A stretch of DNA of 64,000 bases from Alphaproteobacteria bacterium. GTDB lineage: Bacteria > Pseudomonadota > Alphaproteobacteria > Ferrovibrionales > Ferrovibrionaceae. Location of the stretch: NCBI GenBank assembly GCA_017307375.1, contig JAFKFH010000004.1, positions 62,001 through 126,000 on the forward strand, written 5' to 3'. Below the pieces are notes generated by a model. That model was not told where the DNA came from and did no database searches. It was given only the letters and a program-made list of their open reading frames with translations. The translations under genes were made by a program, and so were the position numbers. Positions 8,800 through 16,167 of this stretch are shown one piece after another. The stretch's first letter is position 1. Each line of letters starts with the position of its first letter.

Positions 8800-8914
8800 G
8801 TATTGCAGCCTGGCTCGGCCGATCTTCATCGCCCGGGCCGACCAGCTGACCCAGCGGACCGCCGAGGCGGTGCTGCGGCATGACGAGACCTGGCGCGAGA
8901 CCTGCGCCCGGTAG
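8723..8914 (+). CDS. Rz1-like outer-membrane lipoprotein spanin (o-spanin)
   Basis: The product is 63 residues with a lipoprotein signal peptide and lipobox (ALLLTGC), giving a mature lipoprotein of about 45 residues that ends in CAR. It begins inside the i-spanin gene in a different frame, with GGGAGA upstream of its ATG, and extends beyond its end by 115 nt. This overlap is characteristic of Rz/Rz1 pairs. Two further cysteines could make disulfide-linked dimers, as known for Rz1. Confidence 0.75.
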   Translation: MSIARSIACLTALLLTGCAATGRGTEYCSLARPIFIARADQLTQRTAEAVLRHDETWRETCAR

Positions 8915-8915
8915 G

Positions 8916-8946
8916 CCGCCGCCCTCCGGGGTGGCGGGGTTTTTTC
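8916..8946 (+). terminator. Rho-independent terminator after lysis cassette
   Basis: CCGCC-G-CCC pairs with GGG-GT-GGCGG around a short loop and is followed by GTTTTTT. It closes the plus-strand late operon just before the convergent minus-strand genes. Confidence 0.75.
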
Positions 8947-8949
8947 GCG

Positions 8950-9267
8950 TCACGCCGCGTCTTTCCGCCCCGGCTGCGGCCGATGCTCGTCAGAAGGCGA
9001 GTTGGTGGCTGAGGTCTGCGTCAGGGCAATAATGGCAGCGTCAATGGCGCGCAGCTGTTGAGGATTGCCGGATAGCCCGGATGCCGCCCACGTCTCGGCC
9101 AGCCGCTTCGCCGCCAGCCGCAGGCGCATCACCTCGATTGTGTGCTTGTGTGGCTCCCGCTCTCCTTCGTCCAGGCGCTTGACATAGCGCCAGGACAGTT
9201 CAAGCGCTTTTCCTGCCTCGGCGATCGTCCAGCCGAGGGATTCGCGGGCGGCGCGGAAGGGAGTCAT
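8950..9267 (-). CDS. Helix-turn-helix DNA-binding protein of the prophage
   Basis: The product is 105 residues. The N-terminal part (FRAARESLGWTIAEAGKALELSWRYVKRLDEGEREP) has the spacing of a helix-turn-helix of the XRE/Cro type: an initial helix, an AEAGKALELS turn and a recognition helix with RYVKRLDEGE. The C-terminal third is polar and low in complexity. It is the last gene of the minus-strand set and may regulate it or the late operon; the palindromes at 10619-10674 are a possible target. The DNA-binding call is from pattern only. Confidence 0.5.
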   Translation of the reverse strand: MTPFRAARESLGWTIAEAGKALELSWRYVKRLDEGEREPHKHTIEVMRLRLAAKRLAETWAASGLSGNPQQLRAIDAAIIALTQTSATNSPSDEHRPQPGRKDAA

Positions 9268-9289
9268 GTGGCGAGTTCTCCCTGTACCT

Positions 9290-9865
9290 TCACAATCTGG
9301 AGGCCAACTCGGGATCGCCCCAATACCACTCGATGGCGCGGTAGGCGCAATCGCCTCGAAGCCCCGTCAGCCTTGCGGCTGTTTGCCATTCAGAGGCCAG
9401 CAAGCCCTCAATGTGAATATTCCATGGCGAGGCGCCGCGATGACGGTAGCCCTCTCGGTCGTGCATAGCATCCAACCGCTGGATGCGAGCTGCGCAGGCT
9501 GCCACAGCCGCGTCGCTCAATTCCCGCAACGGTGAATTCTGGGCCTCGACCCTCGCGGATCGAGGATGCCAGTCCGGCGTCACATGGTCCGGATATGGCG
9601 CCACGCGGATGATATCTCGGATCTTTTCCGCGATATCGTCCGGGACCTTCCCGGACGGTAGATCTAGCATGGCGTAGACGAGATCAGAGATCTCGCCCCG
9701 CGTCCAACCTCGGTACTCTCCGACATAACGGATGGCTTTTTCCGTCGGACAGGTGACTTCTACTGGCCAGCCGCCGAAGTAGTACGACCTTTCGGTCGCG
9801 AACATTACGAAGAGGCCATCGTCTTCGAGGTACTCGTGGCAAACCGGCATTTTCACTTTCTGCAT
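9290..9865 (-). CDS. Prophage protein of unknown function
   Basis: The product is 191 residues, soluble, with several Trp and Tyr and one conserved-looking CHEYLEDDGLFVMFATERSYYFGG start. GGAGGG lies 4 nt before the ATG, inside the last codons of the preceding gene. I recognise no domain. It is translationally coupled to the upstream gene: the two abut with no spacer. Confidence 0.5.
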   Translation of the reverse strand: MQKVKMPVCHEYLEDDGLFVMFATERSYYFGGWPVEVTCPTEKAIRYVGEYRGWTRGEISDLVYAMLDLPSGKVPDDIAEKIRDIIRVAPYPDHVTPDWHPRSARVEAQNSPLRELSDAAVAACAARIQRLDAMHDREGYRHRGASPWNIHIEGLLASEWQTAARLTGLRGDCAYRAIEWYWGDPELASRL

Positions 9866-10210
9866 TTAGCCCTCCGGAAACAGGATGTCGGCGGGGGTCC
9901 AATTGCCTGTGCCGCCGGACCACGCCACAAACACCATATGGTGCCCCGGCGGTTGCGGCTCATCGACATCCTGGATGATTCCGGTGTCGACACCGTCGGC
10001 GTCGTGAGCATAGACCTTTAGCCCAGCAGGCACGGCAACCCACATCTGGGAAGGATCGGCGGCCAGAAGTTCGGCGGCCTCAGACGTGTCCGGGTCGATA
10101 TCATCCCGCGCCCCGGAGGCCGGGTCGGCGTAGCTGTTCACGAAGTAGCCGAAGCGGCTACCGAACGTTGCTGCTGCGTGTCCCTTGAGGATATAGGCAG
10201 TGAGGGCCAT
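9866..10210 (-). CDS. Prophage protein of unknown function
   Basis: The product is 114 residues, acidic, with many aromatic residues and no membrane segment or recognised motif. The last codons (Pro-Glu-Gly-stop, encoded with GAGGG) double as the ribosome binding site of the next gene. Its own start is preceded by GGGAGGG. It belongs to the packed minus-strand block 9290-10591. Confidence 0.5.
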   Translation of the reverse strand: MALTAYILKGHAAATFGSRFGYFVNSYADPASGARDDIDPDTSEAAELLAADPSQMWVAVPAGLKVYAHDADGVDTGIIQDVDEPQPPGHHMVFVAWSGGTGNWTPADILFPEG

Positions 10211-10213
10211 CGC

Positions 10214-10453
10214 TCAGCCCTCCCGCACCAGACAACCGTGATGCTCGATGCAGACCTCGGCCTGTCTGGTCAGCGCATCGGTTTCGCCAAGATCCCGCAG
10301 CCGCCCGTCGGCAATGTCGGAAAATGTCCGGGCCGCCATCCGCAGCCCTTCGCGCTGAGCATAGATGCTGCGGTCAAGCAGGTCTGGTCGCATGCTATCC
10401 GCGGCGGCAAATGCGCGATCGGCGCTGGCGCGGTAGTTGATATTGGTGGCCAT
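10214..10453 (-). CDS. Small prophage protein of unknown function
   Basis: The product is 79 residues, charged and mainly helical in appearance, with one cysteine near the end. The ATG follows GGAGGGCTGAGCG, in which the upstream gene's stop codon lies. The same start-stop junction sequence recurs at this gene's own 3' end. No family recognised. Confidence 0.45.
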   Translation of the reverse strand: MATNINYRASADRAFAAADSMRPDLLDRSIYAQREGLRMAARTFSDIADGRLRDLGETDALTRQAEVCIEHHGCLVREG

Positions 10454-10456
10454 CGC

Positions 10457-10591
10457 TCAGCCCTCCGCGCCCAGGCGCTTCAGCGCCGCTGCTTGCCAAT
10501 CGACGAGGGTAATCCCCCAGGCCTCAAACACGGCGATCACGGCGGCGTCGTAGTGGCGGTCGAAGTCGGCGAGCTGCTTGGCTGTGGTCAT
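10457..10591 (-). CDS. Very small prophage protein (44 residues)
   Basis: A short reading frame encodes MTTAKQLADFDRHYDAAVIA... and ends in LGAEG. It has a good ribosome binding site (GGGAG about 8 nt before the ATG), and its last codons supply the site for the next gene, so it fits the coupled arrangement of the block. It is the first gene of the block and lies just downstream of two palindromic motifs. Function unknown. Confidence 0.45.
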   Translation of the reverse strand: MTTAKQLADFDRHYDAAVIAVFEAWGITLVDWQAAALKRLGAEG

Positions 10592-10618
10592 TTTAGTTGC
10601 TCCCTTGCTGGTGAATTC

Positions 10619-10674
10619 AATATGGCCCATAGGCCCTACGCCGTCAACAGCAAATATGGCCAGTAGGCCATATT
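10619..10674. promoter_or_regulatory. Pair of related palindromic motifs, candidate phage operators
   Basis: AATATGGCC-AGTA-GGCCATATT (10653-10674) is a perfect inverted repeat, and a half-matched copy, AATATGGCC-CA-TAGGCC (10619-10635), lies 34 bp away on the same face of the helix. They sit just upstream of the first gene of the minus-strand block. A repressor operator is the simplest reading; a hairpin in mRNA is the alternative. Confidence 0.4.
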
Positions 10675-11170
10675 ATTCCGGCAGTGCCGTCCATTCGACC
10701 TCGGCCGCAATCGCCTGTAGCTCGCCGCACCCGCCGCATCTGGTCACATAGACGTCCCGCAATCCGGTACTCGCTCCGGCGAGCGGATGCGCCACAAGGT
10801 CGACCGGCAGTAGAGCCCAGCGGTCACCGCATGTGCGGCAGGCGTAGTGGACGCGGTCGCTCTCGATCAGGTCGGAGGCGCGAGCGGCAAAAATAAACGG
10901 GATCGGCCTGGCACCATGCTGCCGCTGATCGGGCCGGGGCCGACTCGGGCGGAGGCTCACCGGCGCCGACTGCCCGCAGACCGCGCACCGCGCAGTAACC
11001 CGGGCTCGAGGCCAGTCCTCGCCGCGTCGGGCGACGATCGTAGCCAGGTCGAGGGCCACCGATCGCCCGCATGGCCGGCAGGTCGCGACCAGTTCGTGTT
11101 CGCGCGCCAGGATCAGGCCGACAGTGTCGATGCTGTAGCGGTTGCGGGCGCGGAGGGGGATAGGCTGCAT
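10673..11170 (-). CDS. Zinc-ribbon protein of the prophage
   Basis: The product has four Cys-x2-Cys knuckles: CRPCG, CAVCG, CRTCG and CGGCG. These are likely to bind two zinc ions as two ribbon units, an arrangement used for nucleic-acid or protein binding. The start is uncertain: ATG codons at 11170 and 11200 and a TTG at 11221 share the frame and none has a strong ribosome site; the first is chosen because homologous-looking sequence (RNRYSIDTVGLILAREHELVATC) begins close to it. The function is unknown; small phage zinc-ribbon proteins often act as regulators. Confidence 0.55.
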   Translation of the reverse strand: MQPIPLRARNRYSIDTVGLILAREHELVATCRPCGRSVALDLATIVARRGEDWPRARVTARCAVCGQSAPVSLRPSRPRPDQRQHGARPIPFIFAARASDLIESDRVHYACRTCGDRWALLPVDLVAHPLAGASTGLRDVYVTRCGGCGELQAIAAEVEWTALPE

Positions 11171-11245
11171 GATCGGCAAAGTAAGCCGCATCCGCACCAT
11201 GAACAAGAGTGGAACATTCAATATCCGGCGTTGTCGGGCCGACCA

Positions 11246-11280
11246 ACAAAAAAGCCCCGCCAGGCATGCTGGCGGGGCTT
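11246..11280 (-). terminator. Rho-independent terminator, minus strand (downstream of glnA)
   Basis: AAGCCCCGCCAG and CTGGCGGGGCTT form a perfect 12-bp stem with a 5-nt loop. On the minus strand six T follow the stem. It ends transcripts coming from glnA, about 120 nt beyond the glnA stop codon. Confidence 0.85.
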
Positions 11281-11344
11281 GGTCGCGTTAGACAGGGGAA
11301 AATCGGCCGTTGATTTCTCTAGGCTTTTTTACCCCTGATTTTTC

Positions 11345-11398
11345 GCATTTCGTCTAACGGAACTTCGTCTAAGTATCTGTTTCTGTTAGAAAAAATGC
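11345..11398. repeat. AT-rich repeats at the prophage-glnA junction
   Basis: The 117-bp interval between the glnA stop and its terminator is far more AT-rich than its surroundings. GCATTTCGTCTAAC (11345-11358) is an imperfect inverted copy of GTTAGAAAAAATGC (11385-11398), which abuts the glnA stop. TTCGTCTAA also occurs twice in direct orientation (11349-11357, 11364-11372). These could be a remnant of an attachment site or a regulatory RNA structure; the sequence does not decide. Confidence 0.4.
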
Positions 11399-12808
11399 TT
11401 AGACGCTGTAGTACATCGCGTATTCGATCGGATGCGGGGTGTGTTCGAAGGCGTAGACCTCTTCCCACTTCAGCTCGATGTAGGAGCTGATGAAGTCCTC
11501 GGTGAACACGCCGCCCTTCTTCAGGAACTCGTTGTCCTTCTCCAGGCTTTCCAGCGCTTCGCGCAGGCTGCCGCAAACCTGCGGAACCTGCTTAAGTTCC
11601 TCCGGCGGCAGGTCGTAGAGGTTCTTGTCCATCGGGTCGCCCGGATGGATCTTGTTCTGGATGCCGTCGATGCCGGCCATGAGCATGGCGGCATAGGCGA
11701 GGTAGGGGTTCGCGCCCGGATCGGGGAAGCGGACCTCGACGCGCTTGGCCTTCGGGCCGGTGCCGAACGGGATACGGCAAGAAGCCGAGCGGTTGCGCGC
11801 CGAGTAGGCGAGCAGCACCGGGGCCTCGAAGCCGGGGATCAGGCGCTTGTAGCTGTTGGTCAGCGGGTTGGTGAAGGCGTTCAGCGCCTTGGCGTGCTTG
11901 ATGATGCCGCCGATGTAGTACAGCGCCATTTCCGACAGGTCGGCATAGCCGTTGCCGGCGAACAGCGGCTTGCCGTCCTTCCACAGCGACTGGTGGACAT
12001 GCATGCCCGAACCGTTGTCGCCCTTGATCGGCTTCGGCATGAAGGTCGCGGTCTTGCCCCAGGCGGCCGCAACGTTGTGGACGCAGTACTTGTAGATCTG
12101 CATCGCGTCGCCGCACTTCAGCAGGCTGTCGAACTTGATGCCGAGCTCGTGCTGCGAGGGGGCGACCTCATGATGGTGCTTTTCCACCGAGACGCCCATC
12201 TCGGCGATGGTCGCCAGCATCTCGCCGCGCAGGTCGTGGCCGCGGTCGAGCGGCTGGACCGGGAAGTAGCCGCCCTTGATGGCCATCTTGTGGCCGTCAT
12301 TGCCGCCTTCTTCCTTGCGGCCCGAATTGTACGGGGCCTCGATGTCGTCGAGATAAACGAAGGTCTCGTTCATCGCGACCTTGTAGCGCACGTCGTCGAA
12401 CACGAAGAACTCGGCTTCCGGGCCGAAGAAGGCGGTGTCGGCAACGCCCGAGGCATTGATGAAGGCTTCGGCGCGCTTGGCGATGCCACGCGGGCAGCGG
12501 ACGTAGGGCTCGGCCGTCGCCGGCTCGAGGACGTCGCAGAAGATGATCAGCGTCGACTGGGCCGAGAACGGATCGTGCGTCACCGACGACAGATCCGGGC
12601 GCAGCAGCATGTCGGACTCGTTGATCGCCTTCCAGCCGGCAATCGACGACCCGTCGAACATCGTGCCTTCGTTCAGCAGATCCTCGTCGACGACGGAGAC
12701 GTCCATCGTCAGGTGCTGCCACTTGCCGCGCGGGTCGGTGAAGCGCAGATCGACGTACTTGACGTCCTTTTCCTTGATCTGCTGCAGGATGGTCTTTGCG
12801 TCGGACAT
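11399..12808 (-). CDS. glnA: Glutamine synthetase type I
   Basis: The enzyme makes glutamine from glutamate, ammonia and ATP, the entry point of nitrogen. Length is 469 residues, the normal size of the dodecameric GSI-beta type. Visible hallmarks are the start region with [20 protein letters not shown] (metal-binding Glu), [11 protein letters not shown] (ATP and metal site), [10 protein letters not shown], and Tyr398 in [10 protein letters not shown], the adenylylation site that switches the enzyme off when nitrogen is plentiful. It lies 71 nt downstream of glnB in the same direction, so the two form the classic glnBA operon, served by the sigma-54 promoter before glnB. Confidence 0.97.
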   Translation of the reverse strand: MSDAKTILQQIKEKDVKYVDLRFTDPRGKWQHLTMDVSVVDEDLLNEGTMFDGSSIAGWKAINESDMLLRPDLSSVTHDPFSAQSTLIIFCDVLEPATAEPYVRCPRGIAKRAEAFINASGVADTAFFGPEAEFFVFDDVRYKVAMNETFVYLDDIEAPYNSGRKEEGGNDGHKMAIKGGYFPVQPLDRGHDLRGEMLATIAEMGVSVEKHHHEVAPSQHELGIKFDSLLKCGDAMQIYKYCVHNVAAAWGKTATFMPKPIKGDNGSGMHVHQSLWKDGKPLFAGNGYADLSEMALYYIGGIIKHAKALNAFTNPLTNSYKRLIPGFEAPVLLAYSARNRSASCRIPFGTGPKAKRVEVRFPDPGANPYLAYAAMLMAGIDGIQNKIHPGDPMDKNLYDLPPEELKQVPQVCGSLREALESLEKDNEFLKKGGVFTEDFISSYIELKWEEVYAFEHTPHPIEYAMYYSV

Positions 12809-12879
12809 GCCTGTAGTTCCCGTTTTCGTACTGATACCCTGGGGTGGAAAGTCTGGCGGGGTTTGCCGTCGGCGATCGT

Positions 12880-13230
<351 letters not shown>

Positions 13231-13296
13231 TCACCAACAAGACGGAGTCCGCCACCCGCAGCGGATGGAACCGTCGCGGGCGGACATCCCTGTGTT

Positions 13297-13312
13297 TGCA
13301 GGGAGCGTGCCA
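13297..13312 (-). promoter_or_regulatory. Sigma-54 (RpoN) promoter of glnBA
   Basis: On the minus strand the sequence reads TGGCACGCTCCCTGCA, which matches the -24/-12 consensus TGGCAC-N5-TTGCA except for one base. It lies about 80 nt before the glnB start. Promoters of this type need NtrC, so glnBA should be induced when nitrogen is scarce, as known for other alphaproteobacteria. Confidence 0.8.
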
Positions 13313-13342
13313 AGTCTGGGCGAAGGGTTTTCAGCGAGTCGT

Positions 13343-13376
13343 GAAACGCCTCGGCAGCCAGAATGCTGCCGAGGCG
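13343..13376 (-). terminator. Hairpin downstream of the OmpA-like gene
   Basis: CGCCTCGGCAGC and GCTGCCGAGGCG form a perfect 12-bp stem with a 6-nt loop, followed on the minus strand by TTTCAC. It is the second of two hairpins after the OmpA-like gene. Confidence 0.55.
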
Positions 13377-13387
13377 TGCAGGATGAT

Positions 13388-13415
13388 CAAAAATTAGGCT
13401 GAAAATCGCCTAATT
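13388..13415 (-). terminator. Rho-independent terminator of the OmpA-like gene
   Basis: AATTAGGC and GCCTAATT pair perfectly around an 8-nt loop. On the minus strand the stem is followed by TTTGATC, and its own AATT makes the run TTTTT. It lies just after the stop codon at 13429. Confidence 0.6.
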
Positions 13416-13428
13416 AATTTGCCGACAA

Positions 13429-13881
13429 TTAGTTGGAGAAAATCACCTGAACGCTACGGTCGGCCTGTGCCTTCTGATTGAGCACGCCGCCGATGGCCGG
13501 AACCGGCTCGCCGGCGCCTTCGACGACCAGGTCGGCTTTGGTGCCGGCGGCCTTGATCGCGTTGGCAACCGCCTGTGCCCGCGCCTTCGAGAGCTTCTCG
13601 TTGGCGGCGACCGACCCGGTCTTGTCCGCCGAACCGAAGATGCAGATCTGCTGGGCGAAGGTATCGTTCGACCGCTTGGCGATCTGGGCGGCCTCCTTCT
13701 TCTGCTCGGCGGTTAGCGCCGACTTGCCTGTCGGGAACTGGAAGAAGTAGGGGGGCGGGAAGTTCGAGCCGGCCTTGCGACGGCAGGCGCTTTCGGCTGC
13801 GGCAGGGCCGATGCTGCCGGCCAGCAGGGCGGCGGCGGCAATGCCGGCCAGGGCAATCAGGGCGGACGGGCGATGGGGCAT
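13429..13881 (-). CDS. Small OmpA-family periplasmic protein
   Basis: The product is 150 residues with a signal peptide (about 29 residues, ending GPAAA). The mature part is one OmpA-like domain: YFFQFPTGKSALTAEQKKEAAQIA, then ICIFGSADKTGSVAANEKLSKARAQAVANAI, matching the fold that binds the meso-diaminopimelate of peptidoglycan, although the usual TD..G..NxxLSxxRA motif is slightly changed (ADKTGSVAANEKLSKARA). There is no beta-barrel and no lipobox, so it is probably soluble in the periplasm. GAGG lies before the ATG. It is a single-gene unit with two hairpins after it. Confidence 0.75.
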   Translation of the reverse strand: MPHRPSALIALAGIAAAALLAGSIGPAAAESACRRKAGSNFPPPYFFQFPTGKSALTAEQKKEAAQIAKRSNDTFAQQICIFGSADKTGSVAANEKLSKARAQAVANAIKAAGTKADLVVEGAGEPVPAIGGVLNQKAQADRSVQVIFSN

Positions 13882-13999
13882 GGCGTGACCTCGTTGTGTC
13901 GGATGGCCTTCAGTTCTCCTTTAAACCTATCACGTTGATTTGGTTCCGGGATCCTCGCAAAATGCGCGCCCTTGCCGTCCTGCCGGGAGCGCCGCCGCC

Positions 14000-15160
14000 G
14001 TGAAGCCAGCCAATCAGATCCTTTCCGGGTATGGCACGACCATCTTTACCGTCATGAGTGCGCTCGCCGTCGAGCACAAGGCGGTCAATCTGGGGCAGGG
14101 ATTTCCCGACGGGAACGGCCCGGAGGACGTGCGTCGGGTGGCGGCGGAGGCGCTTGAGGCTCCGCCCAACCAGTACCCGCCGATGATGGGCATTCCGGAG
14201 TTGCGGCAGGCGGTCGCCGCCCACAACAAGCGCTTCTACGGGCTCGACGTCGACTGGCAGAGCGAGGTGATGGTCACTTCGGGCGCGACCGAAGCGCTTA
14301 CCGACTGCCTGCTGGCCTGGCTGAACCCGGGCGACGAAGTCGTTCTGCTGGAGCCGCTCTACGACTCCTATCTGCCGATCATCCGGCTTGCCGGGGCGAT
14401 ACCCAGGCTGGTGCGGCTTACTCCCCCGGACTGGCACCTGCCGCGTGAGGAAGTGGCGGCGGCCTTCGGACCCCGGACCAAGCTGCTGATGCTGAATTCG
14501 CCGATGAACCCGACCGGCAAGGTGTTCGACGACGACGAACTTGCTTTCCTGGCCGGCCTTTGCGTCCGCCACGACGTCGTGGCCGTCTGCGACGAGGTCT
14601 ATGAGCATCTGACCTTCGACGGCCGCCGGCATCGTCCGCTGATGACCTTTCCCGGCATGCGCGAACGGTCCCTGCGCATCGGCTCGGCCGGCAAGACCTT
14701 TTCGCTGACCGGTTGGAAGATCGGCTACATCACCGGGGCGCCGCCGGTGCTCGGCGTGGTCGCGAAGGCCCACCAGTTCGTGACCTTCACCTCGGCGCCC
14801 AACCTGCAGCGTGCGGTGGCTTATGGTCTGGGCAAGGATGATCGCTATTTCAACATGTTGGCGGCCGAACTTGCAGCCAAGCGCGATCGCCTGCGCGCCG
14901 GCCTCGAGGAGGTCGGTTTTGCCACGGCATCGTGCGAAGGCACCTATTTCATCAATGCCGACTTCCGGCCGCTAGGTTTTGCCGGCGACGACGAGGCGTT
15001 CTGCCGCCACATTACCGAACAGGCCGGCGTCACGGCCGTGCCGGTATCGGCGTTCTACAGCGACGGGGCGATCCGGCATCTTGCGCGGTTCTGCTTCTGC
15101 AAGGACGATGCGACGCTCGACGAGGCGCTGCGGCGACTCAAGGCGCATTTCCGGAAATAA
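14000..15160 (+). CDS. Class I/II PLP-dependent aminotransferase
   Basis: The product is 386 residues from the GTG at 14000 (GGGAG upstream). This start gives the usual N-terminus KPANQILSGYGTTIFTVMSALAVEHKAVNLGQGFPD. The PLP lysine is in SAGKTFSLTGWKIGY; MLNSPMNPTGKVF and CDEVYEHLTFDG carry the conserved Asn and Asp/Tyr that hold the cofactor, and RFCFCK replaces the usual RxxF arginine region. The sequence resembles the kynurenine/methionine aminotransferase branch, so transfer of an amino group from an aromatic or sulfur amino acid is likely, but the substrate cannot be read from sequence. Confidence 0.85.
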   Translation: MKPANQILSGYGTTIFTVMSALAVEHKAVNLGQGFPDGNGPEDVRRVAAEALEAPPNQYPPMMGIPELRQAVAAHNKRFYGLDVDWQSEVMVTSGATEALTDCLLAWLNPGDEVVLLEPLYDSYLPIIRLAGAIPRLVRLTPPDWHLPREEVAAAFGPRTKLLMLNSPMNPTGKVFDDDELAFLAGLCVRHDVVAVCDEVYEHLTFDGRRHRPLMTFPGMRERSLRIGSAGKTFSLTGWKIGYITGAPPVLGVVAKAHQFVTFTSAPNLQRAVAYGLGKDDRYFNMLAAELAAKRDRLRAGLEEVGFATASCEGTYFINADFRPLGFAGDDEAFCRHITEQAGVTAVPVSAFYSDGAIRHLARFCFCKDDATLDEALRRLKAHFRK

Positions 15161-15175
15161 AGCCGCTGATCGCGC

Positions 15176-15204
15176 TTGACCGGGGGCCGTTCGGGCCGTA
15201 CAAG
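15176..15204 (+). promoter_or_regulatory. Sigma-70-type promoter of tRNA-His
   Basis: TTGACC (15176-15181), a 17-nt spacer and TACAAG (15199-15204) place a start of transcription about 10 nt before the tRNA. Confidence 0.65.
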
Positions 15205-15220
15205 ACGCGCCACCCACGGT

Positions 15221-15298
15221 GGCGGGAGTAGCTCAGCTGGTTAGAGCGCCAGATTGTGGCTCTGGAGGTCGCGGGTTCGAAACCCGTCTCTCGCCCCA
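15221..15298 (+). tRNA. tRNA-His (anticodon GTG)
   Basis: A complete cloverleaf is present. The acceptor stem GCGGGAG/CTCTCGC has one G-U pair; the anticodon stem-loop is CCAGA-TTGTGGC-TCTGG with anticodon GTG; the T arm is GCGGG-TTCGAAA-CCCGT. The extra 5' G (G-1, position 15221) is encoded and can pair with C73, the identity element of most bacterial tRNA-His. The 3' CCA is encoded. Confidence 0.95.
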
Positions 15299-15417
15299 CC
15301 TTTCTTCCTGAATTTTGACTCTGCATCGGCGTCGCGACTGCGACGCGATGCCGCTGGACGCCCGCTCCGGCGTGGCTCAGGATGGCCCGACCTGACTGAG
15401 TAACGCATTGGGGGGCA

Positions 15418-16167
15418 ATGCAAGCCAAGCAGTGGGGGCGAGGCGCGACATGCCTGTTGGCGGCCGCGATCCTGGCGGTGTCGACAGGCTTGCCGGACCC
15501 GGCCGCAGCCGAAAATCTGCGCTTTGCCTGCAATCCGTTTCCGCCGCACAAGATCGAGGGGGCCGCGGCTGGCCGCGAAGGCTTCGACATCGACATCCTG
15601 CGCGCGGTCCTCGCCGGCGACAGTGTCGAGATCGTGTTCTATCCCTGGCGCCGGGCGCTGGCTCTGGCCGAGGCCGGCACGGTCGATGGCCTGTGCAGCT
15701 GCAGCCACATGCCCGAGCGCGAGCAGGCCTTCGTTTTCTCGACCGAGATCGGCAATGCGTCGGTCGGCCTGTTCGCTCTTCCCGACGACCGCCCGTTGCC
15801 GTCGGACGGTCATGCCTTGCAGGGCCAGACGATCGGGGCGGTGGCTGGCTACAATCTGACCAGCGAACTGCGCGAATTCGGGGCAATTCCTGCCGAGGCG
15901 CCCGACGACGCCACCGCGGTCGCGATGCTGAAGGCGGGGCGCTTTGCCTATCTCTATGGCTATCGCGATACGGTGCGGTGGTTTGCCGGCACACAGGACA
16001 ATCTGCGCTACACCGAACTGCGGCCGAATCCCTACTACACCTGCTTCAGCCGCAAGGCGGGCGATGCGACGGCACGCGCCGCCAGGTTCGATGCGGCATT
16101 CAGGCGGCTGGAGCAGGACGGCACCATTGCGGCGATCCGGGCTCGCTATGGCGCGGGCGGCAGCTAG
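15418..16167 (+). CDS. Periplasmic solute-binding protein, family 3 (first of two)
   Basis: The product is 249 residues with a signal peptide (to about AAAE, residue 31). The mature protein follows the pattern of amino-acid-type binding proteins: GFDIDILRAVLAG...EIVFYPWRRALALAEAGTVDGL near the N-terminus, GAVAGYNLTSELR in the middle and YYTCFSRKAGDATARAARFDAAFRRLEQDGTIAAIRARYG at the end. No permease or ATPase gene is next to it, so it may not serve an ABC importer; stand-alone members with PWxRA motifs occur widely without known ligand. It overlaps the following paralogue by 20 nt. Confidence 0.75.
   Translation: MQAKQWGRGATCLLAAAILAVSTGLPDPAAAENLRFACNPFPPHKIEGAAAGREGFDIDILRAVLAGDSVEIVFYPWRRALALAEAGTVDGLCSCSHMPEREQAFVFSTEIGNASVGLFALPDDRPLPSDGHALQGQTIGAVAGYNLTSELREFGAIPAEAPDDATAVAMLKAGRFAYLYGYRDTVRWFAGTQDNLRYTELRPNPYYTCFSRKAGDATARAARFDAAFRRLEQDGTIAAIRARYGAGGS

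Noticed and set aside
1-11400. Integrase, terminase or capsid genes of the prophage
   Set aside because: None is found; only the tail and lysis end lies in the window, so completeness of the prophage cannot be judged.
15220-15221. tRNA-His first seemed to lack the G at position -1
   Set aside because: With the acceptor stem counted back from the conserved TA before the D arm, G-1 is encoded at 15221 and pairs with C73.
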